Positions 1 to 11,100 of a DNA stretch of 64,000 nt are shown here, one piece after another (position 1 is the first letter of the stretch; the number at the start of each line of letters is the position of its first letter). Position numbers and translations under genes: made by a program. Where the stretch lies: the NCBI GenBank assembly GCA_004352715.1, contig SCFE01000114.1:1527977-1591976 (forward strand), written 5' to 3'. The notes below the pieces were generated by a model that was not told where the DNA came from, made no database searches, and worked only from the letters and a program-made list of their open reading frames with translations. The DNA is from Hofstenia miamia. Taxonomy: Eukaryota; Xenacoelomorpha; Acoela.

Positions 1-46
<46 letters not shown>
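1..46. repeat. (AT)n microsatellite
   Basis: Uninterrupted AT dinucleotide run at the window edge. It probably continues outside the window. Confidence 0.95.
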
Positions 47-48
<2 letters not shown>

Positions 49-483
49 TAAAAATTTGTAATTATTATTTTCTTTATATTGTAAAATGCTTGACTTGTGG
101 GAGAAGCACGTGCAACATTCAGAAAGCATTCAAAACTTAGAAATATTAAAACAACCGATGAAACTACTGGTTATTATGTACTTCTATCTTTTGAGAAAAC
201 AAGAGCATGTTCATTCCATAGGTAACAAGTATTTAGAGAACAAATAAATTCCAAACTTCTTACAGAATCAGGCCTCGGGCCGAAGCGATGAGCCATTTCC
301 AACACATAATTCTCAGCCCATTTTAGACAAGAGAAAATACAATAATTATAGCTACATGCAAACCGCGCTTCCTAACCGTACTCATCCTTATACCTAATAC
401 TTACTATCACTCAGACTAAAGGAGTCAAACCATCGGACCATTTAAAGCCTCAGGTTATCTTACCTTTCGCCCGAAATGACACC

Positions 484-1690
484 CTAAGTATTGATCATAC
501 TGATCAAATACATTGCTGACATGGTAAACTGCTCCATCTGGAACCGCACTGTTCCATCCGCCTGGAAAGAAGCTATTATCAGTTTCCTCCCCAAAAGCAG
601 CCCTCCGAACTTAAACGAGATACGACCTCTATCACTGCTGTCAGTTCCCTCTAAATACCTCGAATACGTTATACTCAATGATACCCGCACAGTGCTTTAC
701 ATATCTCTCCCAACCAGTTCGCCTATCGTGCAAAATCGTCCATCTGCGCAGCCCTCATTGTTCTCTTGAATAACATCNNNNNNNNNNNNNNNNNNNNNNN
801 NNNNNNNNNNNNNNNNNNNNNNNNNNNNNNNNNNNNNNNNNNNNNNNNNNNNNNNNNNNNNNNNNNNNNNNNNNNNNNNNNNNNNNNNNNNNNNNNNNNN
901 NNNNNNNNNNNNNNNNNNNNNNNNNNNNNNNNNNNCGTACGTTCCGTGTCAAGTTCGGCATCCAGCTTAGCAGCCGCAGGAGCATACGCCGCGGTGTTCC
1001 ACAAGGGCCGCTCCTAGGACCTGTCCTTTTTCTGCTATGTGTGGAAGACCTCCAATGCTCAACGCCTAATAACATCATGATGAAATATGCGGACGATACC
1101 TATGCTCTCACGCCGATCCGCTGCAACACTCGACCGCTCAATACCTAGTATAGTAATATTCAACGCTTTTGCTATGACAACGACGTCGTTTTGAACAAAT
1201 CTAAATGCAACAGATGATTTTCGGAAAATACGATGACGATTTACCTGACGACATTTCTATAGTCAATTCCCTAAAATGTTTGGGTGTAATACTATCACGC
1301 GATTTAAAGTGGAATGATCATATCAGCTACATCCCAAGGAAAGCCTCTCCAAGACTATACTGCCTTAGAACTCTAAAAAGCTGTACTGATAATATCACAA
1401 TGAATAGCATCTTTCTTAGCACCATCGTAAGCATTCTGGACTATTGCTCACCAGTCTTCACTGTGCTACCTAATTATCTTAACGCTAGATTGCAAAGAAT
1501 CTGACAGAGCACAGCGCATCATGACTGGTCACACTGGTGGAGCTGTGATCATAGACTCGGGACGTATCCACCTCGGCGCTCGTCTTTAAAAAACAGCGGT
1601 TTCTCATCCCAGTCATGCTTTACATAGTATCCTTCTGGACACATTGCCCTATACCGAGAAATTCCGCGTACGCCGCCTTAAATCACGCCG
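484..1690 (+). pseudogene. LINE (CR1/Jockey-type) reverse transcriptase relic
   Basis: This is a decayed non-LTR retrotransposon, richer in GC than its surroundings. From about 500 to 765 it reads the N-terminal finger region (for example AWKEAIISFLPK, then IRPLSLLSVPSKYLE). After the 158-base gap it reads RRGVPQGPLLGPVLF and the catalytic YADDT at 1086-1100. A third open stretch from 1205 reads CLGVILSRDLKWNDHI, the usual region after the catalytic box. Frames shift between blocks and a stop falls at about 1502, so it is dead. No endonuclease domain is seen upstream, which fits 5' truncation. The exact 3' end is not resolved. The order of motifs makes a LINE RT near certain, but the clade is an inference from the GVPQG..GP box and the 'SK.LE' motif. 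Confidence 0.88.
778..935. other. Assembly gap (158 N)
   Basis: Run of N inside the LINE reverse transcriptase. The missing bases fall between the finger region and the GVPQG box. Confidence 0.99.
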
Positions 1691-1740
1691 ACATGCTCGC
1701 CAGTTCATTCCTTTTTATACAAAGTATTTTAATAACTAAT

Positions 1741-2356
1741 TGATGTTCTTATAAATATACGATTTCTTTCTTTCTAAATATAATATAATAAAAGATAATA
1801 AAGAGGCAATTTGTAAAAAGTCTGTTATCCGAAAAAAGCTAAAATATAAGATTTATCAAATATACGGCAGGGAAATTTATAATAGCAAAAGCAAAAGCAA
1901 CTAGAAGCTAGGGTAGCAAAACTTAACAGAATTCACACTTTCTGCTTATTTACAAATAGTAGCAAACAATCAACTCACTTATTTTCAGGTGGTGAGTATA
2001 ATAGCCGAACAAATTAGCAAAAGTTACTTCTACGTCTGGTTTTTAAATTACGCAAACAATTTGAATTTCTCGTACGAGCGACCAATCAAAATACAAATAG
2101 ATATTAAATCTTTAGTTGTACAATGACTATCATCAATTATTATTAAATCGACACAAATTATCATTTTACAACTTTGATGCAAATATACTACAATATTAGC
2201 TTGAACTTGTCTCTTTGTTTTTAGTTTTTCTGTAATGGTTTGTTATCACTTATAGTTTATAGGCACAAACCAAAATTCACAACAATGTATTTTTGTAATA
2301 GTTGTTAATTTCGAATACAAATCTCTTGTTTATTTTTTAATCAAACTCCTGTATAA
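1741..2356. other. AT-rich stretch, no feature seen
   Basis: No convincing ORF, splice-flanked exon or terminal repeat was seen here. Confidence 0.6.
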
Positions 2357-2691
2357 GGACTCACTGAAATAAAGTTTTAGTAGCATATTATTTATGCAAA
2401 GTTTAACAAGTATTTTCAATTTAGCATCATATTTGTGAAAAGTTTCGAAAACATGCTTCATAAAATTTTAGAATTAATTATCTGAAAATATGGATGAAAT
2501 CCCATTACGATTTTGATTTTGATACAAAATTAAAGTAAACGCAGATTTGAGAATTTCCCAATATTTCTGAAATTTAAAATTACAAGTTCATGATAATGTG
2601 CGCAAGTTGCAAACTTTTCCTGTAAAAAAGTAAATTTGTTATTAGATTTTACATAACGAAAACACTAATAACTGTGCATTTCAGTGAGCCC
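2357..2691. mobile_element. Small inverted-repeat element (MITE-like)
   Basis: The ends are imperfect inverted repeats. The left end reads GGACTCACTGAAAT and the right end, on the other strand, reads GGGCTCACTGAAAT. Both are followed by similar AGTT/TTAGT sequence. There is no coding capacity and no clear target-site duplication, so the superfamily is unknown. Confidence 0.5.
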
Positions 2692-2889
2692 ACACGGAGA
2701 GCAGTGAAACAAAGGATTAGCAATTTTGAATGAAAATTATTTTTAGTATTTGGGATGATAAAATTTCCATAGTCTGAGTGTCGTTAGTAAATGAACAAAA
2801 TATAAATATTTACAAGACATTGTTAAAGGTTAGGAAGGATCTTAGCTTGTGAATTTCTGCTAGTGTGAAGAAATTATTAGTCGGCGGAT

Positions 2890-3165
2890 ATGACAGGGCG
2901 GAAGCGTGTGTTTTATCAAAAGCCTGTAGTGCGAGTTGATTCGACCAATTTCACTGATCAGGCGCAAAACCGGTTGGCGCTGCGGGTGTTCGAACGTGGG
3001 CGACTTGAATGTGGTGGCGTGGCGGTTGAAACGTGGCGGTGCAGTGCAGTGCAGTGCGTTGAGTACAGGGCGGTGGTTCATCAAAGAATGCTTTTATCTT
3101 GCGCGCTAGTGTTGAGTCAAATTGTCATTGAAAAACTTTGGAAACCGTTAATGTTCTTTAGGTAA
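2890..3165 (+). other. Unidentified GC-richer open frame (91 codons)
   Basis: This open frame begins with an ATG (MTGRKRVFYQK) and lies in a block of about 230 bases that is clearly richer in GC than its flanks. I do not recognise the product. The opposite strand is also open for 74 codons, so the openness may only reflect base composition. The block carries short GCAGT and GGCGGT repeats around 3040-3075. It could be part of a transposon 5' region or a host exon. There is no supporting motif. Confidence 0.2.
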
Positions 3166-3330
3166 AATTTTCAAAGTTCGTGTAAAGTTTTTCTACTGAA
3201 AACCAAAGTTCTTTAATTATTTTCAAAGATAATATAAGAAAAATTAAAGTTTGTCAAAAATAATTAAAGTTTCTTCAATATTTTCAAAGAATATGCAAAG
3301 AGTTTATAAATATATTTTAAAATATAGTAA

Positions 3331-4413
3331 TTTTTCTTCAATAAACTCTCTGTTGCAGTCAATTAATTAATTTTGATTTCAATGAAGTCTCTGTTGCATT
3401 TAAAAACATCAGATATGTTCAATAAAGTCTTTGTATATAAACTAGCTAAAAATAACCTTTATTTAATCCTCGATCAAATGTGAAAAACTGGAAAAAAAAC
3501 TTTAGAAAATTACACAAAATAAAAAAATTCTTTTTTGTAGTTTTCAAAAATCAATTACAATTATACGTTTATATCAAAATTCTTTAATGTAACGACATTT
3601 AGTTATTGATTCCTTCCTGTTTGCTGATTTATCCAAATTTCTAAGCATATTCTCAAATTGTGCTTTGCAATCTTCAATGTAATCAATAGAAAGCCATTTT
3701 CTTTGGAATTTATGAATTGAGTTTAATAAGGCTATTGTTGCCCGATTACGTAGTTCTTCCATTTCCAAAACATCTCTCAATAGGGTTAAGGAAGGGACAT
3801 TAGGGAGGCAAGTAAAAAGGTGTAAAAAAATCCAGAAGATCAATCTAGCTGATGCATCCTAGCCTTGTCTAAGACATAATATTATTTTGCATAACATCTT
3901 TATTTTAAATGTCATTCAAACATATTTGAAAATGTTTAACTTTCACATGCATGTAATGTATCTTGTAATATAACATGCATGTCTCGTTCCTCGCTGCTAC
4001 TATTGATATTATTCTAGAATGAACATAACGAATTGAACCTGTTGCTCTTTGCCCAGCAACGGATCGGCCTTCTTTTTGGACGAATGCTTGCTTGAAACCT
4101 TATTTCGTCAACAAAAATGAACGATTAAGAGGAATGTTCATGCCCGAGGATTCTAAATTTTTTAGAATATGTGTATATTGCAACTTCCTAATTAATATTA
4201 ACTCGTCCAGTCAAATTAAAAATTCTTTTTTGTAATTTTACAGATGTTTTCAAGGATCAAATTTAGGTTATTTAATCAGTTTATATGCAAAAGTTTTATC
4301 GAATGCAACAGAGACGTTTTTAAATGCAACAGAGTCTTCATTAAAATCAAATCTACTTAATTGAATGCAACAGAGGCTCAATTGACTGCAGCAGAAACTT
4401 AATTGAAGAAAAA
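3331..4413. mobile_element. 1.1 kb element with long terminal inverted repeats
   Basis: Positions 3331-3442 and 4278-4413 are long imperfect inverted repeats. Each arm carries several copies of CTCTGTTGCA or its complement, for example TTTCTTCAATAAACTCTCTG at the left end. The arrangement resembles a foldback element or a non-autonomous DNA transposon with subterminal repeats. The interior holds an 89-codon minus-strand open frame at 3574-3843 (reads LRNRATIALLNSIHKFQRKW), which I do not recognise and which could be transposase debris. No target-site duplication was identified. Confidence 0.65.
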
Positions 4414-5141
4414 TCGCCATAATATTCAATTCATTCAGCAATATCAAACAATTTCTAATCTCATAGACCAATCAAAACAGCTACTCTATTGAACCGAATT
4501 AGGCCTTGTTCTTACTCTTGTACGAATATATAATACAAGTTCCCCCAATACATCTATACAATATATATGACTGAAAAGGCAACATTTAAATTCAGTTAAA
4601 GAAGTTTATTAAGGAACTCTTCAAAATAGTTGAATTCCAATCACACTAATATAAATATTCAAAAAATTGTTCAGACTATATCTATACAAAGTTATTGTAC
4701 TAAAAGAAATCTTACATCAAGTAAACTGACGTTTTCAAAAAAATGTGACTTTAATATGTAGGGCATTGTGCAAAATTAATAGAAAATATAACATACATAC
4801 TATTAGTTAAGTAAAATGGAATTTTCAATGCGCAACACTGACTAGACCAAAACTACCACGTCTTTAGTTGAAGGGTGTCAGCAATTGATTAGTACATCTA
4901 CTAAAATGTAATTAATATCATGCAAAGACATAAAATTACCTGACTTTAATTCTTATGTTGATAAAATTGATTTCAAACAACTTATGAAGAAATGGTATTG
5001 ATGATGATTTGCGCAATGAGCAAATTTGCATGCCAATATTAATGAATGGACCAATAAATTTAACTAAAATTATATCCATATATAAATCAAAATTCGCACA
5101 ATGCCTTATTTAACACCAAATGCGTATATTTTTTAAAGTAT
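4414..5141. other. AT-rich stretch, no feature seen
   Basis: No gene, terminal repeat or long open frame could be supported here. Confidence 0.6.
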
Positions 5142-5248
5142 TCAAAGCATATCTTCATCAGATGAAGTGCGCTTTTTCAAATGATGTGCGTCTTTCAAGT
5201 AGCGTCTTGCGGCATCTGAGATTTTAGTATCGAGTGCAACAGCAGCCT
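5142..5248 (-). CDS. Possible terminal exon of a dibasic-site peptide precursor
   Basis: On the minus strand a 3' splice-like site (TGTAATTTTTAG) is followed by 34 open codons ending in TGA at 5142. The codons use more G and C than the surroundings. They read an amphipathic stretch with an RR pair (DAARRYLKDAHH) and then a KKR followed by an acidic tail (SSDEDML). RR and KKR are typical prohormone cleavage sites, so a secreted peptide precursor is one reading. A candidate upstream exon at 5379-5463 (acceptor ACTACAG, donor GTAAGG) would join in a compatible phase, but it is speculative. No signal-peptide exon was found, and there is no recognised family. Confidence 0.33.
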
Positions 5249-5544
5249 CTAAAAATTACAACAATAAATATCATTTAACGAACAAATATTTTTAGTTTGA
5301 TAGCACTATTCTCCATATTGTTTATTATTTTATACTTAACAAACTTATAATGAAACTTGATTATAAATATCGCCTTACTATTTTTGAAATACACATTGTA
5401 ATACGTTTTTTTCAAAACAGAAAAAAAGTTGAATGAATCATAACTTTCAATGAGCATCAACATCTGTAGTAATATTGTGAGCGCTTCTAAATAAGTGTTA
5501 CCCAAGTCAAGCCTATTATGAAATTTGGAAATCAAATGATAGAC

Positions 5545-5751
5545 CAAGCCTGTAGCCAGACAAATCCCCAGGGGGGGGCACTCCTATGACGTAATGATAT
5601 ATTGAAAGCAGATTAGTGGTGTGTTTTTAAATGTTCAAAGGGAGGACCCTTTTATATTTTTTTGGCACTACTGCTTACATTTTTCTCAGGGGGGCACAGA
5701 TTTTCCCAGAGGGGGCCGTGCCCCCCTGGCCCCCCCGTGGCTACAGCCTTG
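5545..5751. mobile_element. hAT MITE (207 bp) with 8-bp target duplication
   Basis: The ends are CAAGCCTGTAGCCA and, inverted, CAAGGCTGTAGCCA. The flanks at 5537-5544 and 5752-5759 are identical 8-mers (TGATAGAC), the target-duplication length of hAT transposons. The interior has no coding capacity and carries several G7-8 and C6-7 tracts, including a GGGGGG/CCCCCC hairpin near the right end. Confidence 0.9.
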
Positions 5752-5759
5752 TGATAGAC

Positions 5760-6570
5760 TGAACTATTATAAAAATTTTGGTGATTAGACTTTGTATAAT
5801 TTGCACGCAAGTGAGATTTAAAAATTGATCTTTAGAATTTAGGCTTGCAATACAGTTTATAATTCAAAATTTGGCTATGAGTAGTTTCCTTTTTATAATT
5901 TGTAGTGCCATATTAAATTCATGAATTTGAATCACTAAGCTTTTCAGGACCCCAAATCTAAGCTACAGATTTACTTATCTCACATTTTGTCAAAGAATTC
6001 TACCTAGTTCGTGGCAATAAAATAATTTCCATAAAATTTTGAGATTCCCGCTGTATCACTTATGATGTAAATCCAGTTTCTTCAAACGTAGGTCTTAAGC
6101 CCGCCTGTTTTTCGAAGACCTAATTTTTGCATGTGATGCATGAAGGTTAAACTTTCTCTAATTTTGTCATTCTCTTAGTACAGTGTAAAACTACTTGTTA
6201 CACAATTATTACAATTTCTGCGCTATTAGAAAAATACTCGAGATAGTTTGAAAATGAGATTTCCCAGTAATAAGTCTCTGGAATGTCATATATTAGTGCT
6301 TAGAAAAAAAAGCATGCTTCAATTGGCAAGATCAAGATTTTGAGAGGTAGTGTAGCCACAAGAAACAAGCTAGAAGAAAAGCCTGTAGGAGAAGACGTCT
6401 CTAGAAGTGAGCCGACGTTAAACTTAAATCTATTTGGTAATTTGTTGATTCCAATATGTTCAAGTCCTTAAAAATTTTATTATTTTTGTAGAGAATTATA
6501 ATTGTGTAAGTGGTATTTTCTGGATTAACTGAACAGATAGTATGCATTTCGGAAATACGTTAATATATTA

Positions 6571-6572
<2 letters not shown>
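5760..6572. other. AT-rich stretch, no feature seen
   Basis: No gene or repeat could be supported. Confidence 0.6.
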
Positions 6573-6605
<33 letters not shown>

Positions 6606-6835
6606 NNNNNNNNNNNNNNNNNNNNNNNNNNNNNNNNNNNNNNNNNNNNNNNNNNNNNNNNNNNNNNNNNNNNNNNNNNNNNNNNNNNNNNNNNNNNNNN
6701 NNNNNNNNNNNNNNNNNNNNNNNNNNNNNNNNNNNNNNNNNNNNNNNNNNNNNNNNNNNNNNNNNNNNNNNNNNNNNNNNNNNNNNNNNNNNNNNNNNNN
6801 NNNNNNNNNNNNNNNNNNNNNTATATATATATATA
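6573..6835. repeat. (TA)n microsatellite containing a 216-N gap
   Basis: TA repeats run into the gap at 6606 and resume at 6822. The gap most likely reflects an unassembled dinucleotide tract or an element inserted in it. Confidence 0.9.
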
Positions 6836-7757
6836 GAGGGCTGTAGTAGAGGATTTATACCATAGACCTTCAATTTTAAATTATCTAATAGCGTTTACCC
6901 GCAGAAAATTATAAATTTTAAATGAATATACGCGGACGCGGGTATACTTTACCGAAAAAATATTGAGTTGATTTGACTCTGAAAATTAAGTCGATCACTC
7001 CATTATTGGTTGAAATAGTTATAATTTGTTACTTTTAAGCCATTTATAAATTATGTATTTTATTTAAATGTAGCAGTTATAAATGCAAAACTATTTGTTA
7101 ATGAAACAAATGCGGACTAAGCTGAATTTAAACCTGATTTAAAAAACTTATATAATAAGTTATTATATTATTAAATAAAATGGCATTCCAATAATTGCAA
7201 CAAATGTTTCTTCGAAACCTCCTACATTATGTTTTATACAAATGAGTGTGCCAAGTGTCTATGGCCTTAAGGATATATGGAAAAATCTCATCTACAAACT
7301 ATTCAAAGAATTTCCCCCCAATGTACACTGCAAAGTGAAATCTTTATGCAAAGTGAGTAAAATATAGAGAACCGAGAACAATATTTAACAAAGTCTGTCA
7401 GGATAAAGCTATCAATTTTAAACTACCATTTAATTTCCATTGACCTAGTGTTTGCATTATATGAATGGAGTATTTGTATTTTGGTTGTTAGCTTAAAAAA
7501 TATATATATTATGTTACATTACAAAAATTTTGCATACTTGTCAATACTGTATTAAAAATGGAAATTATTGAATTACAGTCTCCACTTGCAATCTTAAACT
7601 GAAGCGAAGAATGTTTTTTCTATAATACTTTTTCAAAGTTTTTTGTACATTTAAAAACAGTGTATCATTGATACGCGTATGTTACTGCAATTGTGATAAA
7701 TGAAAAAAAATTTCTATAAATAATAAATTCAATGAACTTATCAACATAATTGGAAGT
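6836..7757. other. AT-rich stretch, no feature seen
   Basis: No supported feature. Confidence 0.6.
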
Positions 7758-7765
7758 ATATGTAC

Positions 7766-8396
7766 CAGAGAAGGGCAACGGGTACCCGACTTTGCCCTAA
7801 CCGACGTTGGGTATCGGATCGGGTCGGGTACAGGCACAATAATTTGGCGGGGGGGGGACGCTCATATAGCAGGTTCTGTCGGCTAATTTTCGGGTATGAT
7901 AAACTTTGTAAAATGCAGTTGTATTATTTTTAAGCTAATGAAGATAGCAACCTACATCATCAAGATAATAAGTAATATACAATATGTTAATAGTCCTTCC
8001 AGGCATTGGCCCCACTAATGACGTTTAAGACCCAATTCACATGAGACTATTTTGGACTTATCAACATAAATTCTTAAATTACGCCTAATTATTTTTACTT
8101 TTTGTAAAGTTAAATACATTTACAATGTGAATGGACATTCCCTCGAATTCTCGTAGGTCTATCGAAGTTTGATTTAAAAGCATTTTATAATTTTACTGCT
8201 ATTCTGTTTGCATTCGTTTGTCTAATTCATGTACATTTTTATAGTGAGTATTTACTCTTCTTCTGGTAGTGTTGGGTAAGTGAATTTATAGCTGGGTAGG
8301 TCGGGTAAAGGAATCAATAGTCAGTTCGGGTTGGGATCGGTTGATGAAATTTTGTGCCGGGTGGGGTACAGTTTTATTATTGAATGCCCTTCCCTG
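7766..8396. mobile_element. hAT MITE (631 bp) with 8-bp target duplication
   Basis: The left end is CAGAGAAGGGCA and the inverted right end is CAGGGAAGGGCA. Identical 8-mers ATATGTAC flank it at 7758-7765 and 8397-8404. Both subterminal regions contain repeated GGGT/TCGGGT motifs, which are likely transposase-binding repeats. There is no transposase. A G9 tract lies near 7850. Confidence 0.92.
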
Positions 8397-8489
8397 ATAT
8401 GTACCTGCTTGTGTTTTTGCTTAATGTACAACGAAGCAAAAAATGTGAATTTTCAGTTTGACATATTGTGGGTTTTCTAGTGTTAATTC

Positions 8490-8727
8490 TAACAAACACT
8501 AACAGATCACAAAAAAAAGGAGATGCTTATTTCCAAAAATTTTCCTCAAAACTTAGTGACCATTGGTACCATTGATACAGCTACATAATACTAAAGAGAA
8601 ATTTTTGGCCTCTCAGTCGAATGAAATTCTTTGTGTAAACTAACATAGACAAAACCATTGTCCGATTTTGACGGGAAATATTAAGATCCACCGAACCTGT
8701 ACCACTCAATAACTTCAAAATCTTTCT
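8490..8727 (+). repeat. Diverged direct repeat, copy 1
   Basis: This begins AACAAACACTAACAGATCAC and is repeated in the same orientation at 9138-9367 with substantial divergence and small indels. The two copies flank a short segment that contains a Gypsy reverse-transcriptase motif. They may be remains of long terminal repeats or an unrelated dispersed repeat. Confidence 0.75.
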
Positions 8728-9094
8728 AAAACTTAAATTTCTAAAATTTAAATGTTTACTCGCACATTCATTCCTGCTCATGTGCAAAAGCATGTAAAAT
8801 AACTAAATATATTTTTTTATTATTTCATTAATAGATTAAACTTAAATCTACTTCGAACCTTAAAAGAGGTGGTAATTTTAAATATGCAGTGCTTTGATTG
8901 TATTATATGTAACATTAGTGGACACCTCAAAACTGTTGGAATAGTTGCAAAAAAATCATCTAAACGCAAAAAATGATTCAAAGTTGTTGTTGATTGAAGA
9001 ATTTGTACTTCCCACAAAATGGAACAAAATGATAATGTTAATTTTTTTGCGAACAATTTCTTCATGTTCTCATCATCAGGTATCTTCATTGCAA

Positions 9095-9130
9095 TTGGAG
9101 TTTATACGCATGCCATTTGGACTTTGCAAG
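9095..9130 (+). pseudogene. Gypsy reverse-transcriptase scrap (RMPFGL motif)
   Basis: Twelve codons read LEFIRMPFGLCK, matching the conserved 'YEF.RMPFGL.NA' motif of Ty3/Gypsy reverse transcriptases. The frame is open from about 8945, but nothing else in it is clearly RT, and homology stops at the second direct repeat. It is a very small remnant. Confidence 0.45.
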
Positions 9131-9137
9131 TGGTTGG

Positions 9138-9367
9138 CTAACAAACACTAACAGGTCACAAAAAGGAAGATACCTATAGCAAAAATATCTCTCTAAATTT
9201 AGTGACCATTTTTACAGATACATATGCCTAAAAGAAGAAATTTTGGCCTCTCAATCGAATGAACTTCTCAGTGTCAACTAATAGACCAAAGCATTGTCGG
9301 ATATTGACTGGAAATATTAAGAACCATCAAACCTAGACCCCTAAATAAATTCAAAATCTTTCTAAAA
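9138..9367 (+). repeat. Diverged direct repeat, copy 2
   Basis: This is the second copy of the repeat at 8490-8727. Shared blocks include TTTTGGCCTCTCA, GGAAATATTAAGA and AAAATCTTTCTAAAA. Confidence 0.75.
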
Positions 9368-9370
9368 GAC

Positions 9371-11100
9371 TGCAACAGGCAAACCATGATTGACATAGCT
9401 TTAAGAATTTACCAGAGATAATCATAAAATAGCTACAATGGGTTGGGTTTGGGTGGGGATAAAATTGTAAGAGTCGTACAGCATTAGCTTTTATATACTA
9501 CAAAATATTATTTTTTGTGTATCATAGTACTAACAATAATGGTCCTTCATTAGAACTATTTTTCATTAAGTCAAAATGCAAAATTTTGATGAAACCTTAA
9601 TTGCATGAGCTCAATTTCACATTAAATATAAATTTCAAAATAGCATTAGACACAATTGATTTTAATGAATTTCGAGACAACTAGCCCTAAGATTTCTTCT
9701 TGCTAGTAGTATGAAGCTCAGATTAATATTTCAAATGAGCTCACTTACATAATAGACTCTAAACAAAGGGAATTGAAAATAAGTGATTAATATAAGCCTT
9801 CCACACATATATATAGGCAAAAACATTCAATGAGTTTCACGTAACTTCTGTTAAGTGTGGACAAGTAGTTCTTGTTCACATTGTTACCACATGACAACAA
9901 TGTGCACTTAAAAAATGTACAAAGGGGGTTATATATTTTATCAAATACCAATGTTTATGAAATTGCAACGAAATACAATTTATTATACTTTTTAAACAGT
10001 TTGATGTTGTAATGTCACTTACAAAATAGTGAAGTAATACCTTTAGCAACCTTTTAGAGACATATTTTAGTCGATTGTGTAGTTGGTGAAGCCTTGACTA
10101 ATTGACAAGAAGCATAGTCATTATTAATCCTGTTACATTGCTGGTGTATATCTTAGGTTTGTGATACAATTAATTTTTATTTTGTAAATCTGATTCTGCA
10201 AATTTCCGTTCGACAAATTACAAAAATGCGCCAGATACTGTGAAACTTTGAATAATAATTTGATGTGTATAAAAACGAAGTATTGTGAAACGCAGTGCAT
10301 AAAATTTCTGCAAGTGCTTACGCTGGTAATGACATTATTTCATTACATATATAGATTCAAAGATTTTACATAAAGCGATTGTTCTGAAGAAACTATTGAC
10401 ACTCTACATGAAATTACTGCTGTAGCTTCAATATTCTACACTATGAATCAGGTTATTTTGTTATTCTTATTTATATTGAGTATGAATCACATAATAAATA
10501 CCAAGCGCATTAAGTGAATAGTATGTTCCATTAGTACTTCAGAGTATGACAGAAATAGAATATTTCAGAAATTATGTCAATTTCTACGTGCTTATAACAA
10601 ATTTGCTGTGATTTCATGCATAAGCAAGCTGATGGAAAATGTTCTGGTCCTGCAAATAGCTTGTATGCATGCAGGCATGTTCTGGAGATCCATTATTTCC
10701 TATTTTCGCTTTAGTATTTTAATGATTTAAATGAAATATATTGGCCTGAACCATATATTTTAATTACTTGCGCTCATTGTTTTAATTTTTGTCCCTTGTC
10801 CATTGATTCATACCATTGTTGTCCTGGGACACAGTTGTCATTAATTTTTCACGCAGTTTGTAATTACCATCATCATTTTTTTAGATGAAAAATATTACTG
10901 AAAAATTTTCTGTAAAACTAAAGCTATAATTTTGTTGCTGAACGCCAATGTAATAGTAAAATAACTATAAAATAACTACAATATTTACAAAATATATTTG
11001 TTAATGTCCATATTTTTAGAGTATTTATTTCAACAGTTAAGTAACAATCGAAAGTTTTTCTCTACGAACACTACAATTATTATTACATGTTTTTCAAATT
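9371..11100. other. AT-rich stretch, no feature seen
   Basis: No gene, exon pair or element boundary could be supported. Confidence 0.55.

Noticed and set aside
2685-2733. Short exon after a TTTCAG acceptor encoding a 15-residue peptide end
   Set aside because: The TTTCAGTGAGCCC sequence is the right terminal repeat of an inverted-repeat element whose left end is at 2357, so the splice-like site is coincidental.
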